A stretch of DNA of 64,000 bases from contig NZ_JBOJLM010000006.1 of NCBI RefSeq assembly GCF_050750585.1, positions 124,001-188,000 on the forward strand, given 5' to 3'. Positions 62,777 through 64,000 of this stretch are shown in pieces. Position 1 is the first letter of the stretch. Every line of letters starts with the position of its first letter. A program made the translations under genes and the position numbers. The notes under the pieces were generated by a model. It had not been told where the DNA came from. It made no database searches and was given only the letters and a program-made list of their open reading frames with translations. Source of the stretch: Salinimicrobium sp050750585 (lineage in GTDB: Bacteria > Bacteroidota > Bacteroidia > Flavobacteriales > Flavobacteriaceae).

Positions 62777-62824
62777 CAAAAATAGCAAATACATTCGGTT
62801 CTTAGTAAGAAAATAATATATTTG
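62777..62824. promoter_or_regulatory. Divergent promoters of glyA and fumarylacetoacetase
   Basis: TATTTTTG on the minus strand (62777-62784) points to glyA, and TATATTTG on the plus strand (62817-62824) points to the fumarylacetoacetase gene. Both match TAnnTTTG and sit 26-36 bases before their start codons. Confidence 0.6.
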
Positions 62825-62860
62825 GTTCGAATTGATTTTAACAAAATACCAACATTTACT

Positions 62861-64000
62861 ATGTCCATTACAGCTAACGACCCTACACGAAAAACCTGGC
62901 TGGAAGTACCCGAAAACTCTGATTTTCCCATACAAAACATCCCCTTTGGAGTTTTTCTTACAAGAGATGATATCATCACCATTGGAACTCGTATAGGAGA
63001 TACCGCAATAGACCTGGGTGCCCTGCACCAGCTGGGTTATTTTGAAGGTATTCCCCTTACTGACGATATTTTTCTACAGGATACCCTAAACGATTTCATT
63101 TCTGACGGAAAAAAAACCTGGAGACTTGTAAGGAATCGTATTGCTGAAATTTTTGATACCAGCAATGAAACCCTTCGAGATAATGAAGATCACCGGCAGG
63201 TTGTTCTCTTTACCCTGGATGAGATTGAGATGCAAATGCCTGTACAGGTAGGCGATTATACCGATTTTTATTCCAGTAAAGAGCATGCTACCAATGTGGG
63301 AACCATGTTTCGCGATCCAGATAATGCATTGCTGCCCAACTGGCTTCACATTCCGGTAGGTTACCACGGAAGAAGTTCTTCTATAGTTCCCAGTGGCATT
63401 CCTATTCACCGCCCACAGGGACAAACCAAACCAAAAGATGCAGATGAGCCTGTTTTTGGGCCTTCAAAAAGAGTAGATTTTGAACTGGAAATGGCTTTTA
63501 TCACTACCGATGCCAACCACCTGGGGGAACCCATTCCTATAGACGAAGCCGAAGATTACATTTTTGGACTTGTACTTTTTAATGACTGGAGTGCACGTGA
63601 TATTCAAACCTGGGAATATGTGCCTTTAGGGCCTTTTCTTGCCAAGAACTTTGCTTCTTCCATTTCACCGTGGATCGTTACTTTAGATGCGCTTGAACCT
63701 TTTAGGGTGAAAAGCCCAAAACCTGAAAAGAAACTATTGCCTTACCTTCAATCTACAGGTAAAAAGAGTTTTGATATAGAACTTGAAGTATTCATACAGC
63801 CCGAGAATGCTGAAGAAACCCGCGTCTCTAAATCCAATTTTAGACACATGTACTGGAATATGAGCCAGCAGCTCGCTCACCACACCGTAAACGGTTGCCC
63901 TGTACTTTCTGGAGACATGATGGGATCGGGAACAATTTCAGGCCCCACGCCCGACTCATACGGATCTATGCTTGAACTTTCATGGAAAGGTGAAAAACCC
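62861..64000 (+). CDS. fahA: Fumarylacetoacetase (C-terminus outside window)
   Basis: Last step of tyrosine/homogentisate breakdown, giving fumarate and acetoacetate. 380 codons are present and the frame is still open at base 64000; full length is normally about 425. MSITANDPTRKTWLEVPENSDFPIQNIPFGVF is a typical FAH N-terminus. The metal-site and catalytic segments DYTDFYSSKEHATNVGTMFR (about 128-147), VGYHGRSSSIV, FELEMAF and VLFNDWSARDIQTWEYVPLGPFLAKNF are intact. hmgA and hppD are not in the window. Confidence 0.95.
   Translation, partial: MSITANDPTRKTWLEVPENSDFPIQNIPFGVFLTRDDIITIGTRIGDTAIDLGALHQLGYFEGIPLTDDIFLQDTLNDFISDGKKTWRLVRNRIAEIFDTSNETLRDNEDHRQVVLFTLDEIEMQMPVQVGDYTDFYSSKEHATNVGTMFRDPDNALLPNWLHIPVGYHGRSSSIVPSGIPIHRPQGQTKPKDADEPVFGPSKRVDFELEMAFITTDANHLGEPIPIDEAEDYIFGLVLFNDWSARDIQTWEYVPLGPFLAKNFASSISPWIVTLDALEPFRVKSPKPEKKLLPYLQSTGKKSFDIELEVFIQPENAEETRVSKSNFRHMYWNMSQQLAHHTVNGCPVLSGDMMGSGTISGPTPDSYGSMLELSWKGEKP

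Noticed and set aside
1..64000. tRNA genes, rRNA genes, insertion sequences, integrases or prophage genes
   Set aside because: I looked for TPsiC-type GGTTCGAATCC segments, transposase motifs and recombinase motifs and saw none that I could support.

Overview
The window is chromosomal DNA from a member of the Bacteroidota, almost certainly the family Flavobacteriaceae (a marine Gramella/Salegentibacter/Salinimicrobium-like organism is my best guess). The evidence is the gene content (energy transducer TonB, CarboxypepD_reg TonB receptor, LytTR two-component pairs, DUF4494, DUF2007, DUF3307/SatD, GLPGLI-free secreted lipoproteins), weak Shine-Dalgarno sites, and promoters of the Bacteroidota type (TAnnTTTG at -7, TTG at -33). 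The clearest promoter drives the SRP RNA gene. There are no rRNA or tRNA genes, insertion sequences or CRISPR arrays.

Layout. 1-4.5 kb: DnaQ/GIY-YIG nuclease (cut by the window edge), DUF4494 protein with an EEVS repeat tail, asparagine synthetase, TonB. 4.5-8.3 kb: satD-DUF3307 pair behind a cluster of operator-like inverted repeats, small membrane ORF, S41 protease lipoprotein. 8.6-14.3 kb: one transcription unit with a TonB-dependent receptor, a periplasmic TPR-like protein, a LytS-type kinase carrying a 2TM domain, a second 2TM protein and a LytTR regulator. 14.4-17.5 kb: response regulator, membrane endonuclease/exonuclease/phosphatase protein, and an AT-rich three-gene accessory cassette bounded by 12-bp direct repeats; its middle gene, a proline-rich microprotein, is overprinted out of frame on the end of the first. 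17.5-21.5 kb: SGNH hydrolase with a YbbA/YbbP-like ABC exporter. 21.7-36.5 kb: flavin oxidoreductase, PhzF, glycogen phosphorylase, a conserved unknown, a second sensor/LytTR pair, SulP transporter, glycogen synthase, cupin. 36.6-44.4 kb: PEP carboxylase, U32 protein with ferredoxin, a foreign-looking AT-rich secreted ORF, glutathione peroxidase, hemerythrin-PAS protein. 44.6-59.4 kb: secreted protein, a heptamer repeat array, M1 aminopeptidase, recG, pheT, several small proteins, ABC-F ATPase, TlpA-like lipoprotein without CXXC, transaldolase, SDR. 59.4-64 kb: SRP RNA, glutaminyl cyclase, thioesterase, glyA, and fumarylacetoacetase (cut by the window edge).

How the genes work together: most are housekeeping (asparagine, glycine/serine, tyrosine catabolism, anaplerosis, glycogen synthesis and breakdown, translation, DNA repair, protein targeting). 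The regulated parts are the receptor-plus-LytTR operon, the second TPR-kinase/LytTR pair and the hemerythrin-PAS gene.

The most unusual signals are (i) a short interspersed palindrome, AAAATGNCATTTT, with 13 perfect copies in 64 kb, several extended into terminator-like hairpins; (ii) the direct-repeat-bounded cassette with overlapping frames at 16.46-17.50 kb; (iii) the operator array in front of satD; and (iv) the 7-bp-periodic repeat array at 45.2-45.3 kb. All functional statements come from reading the sequence and recalled family knowledge; no database search was run.
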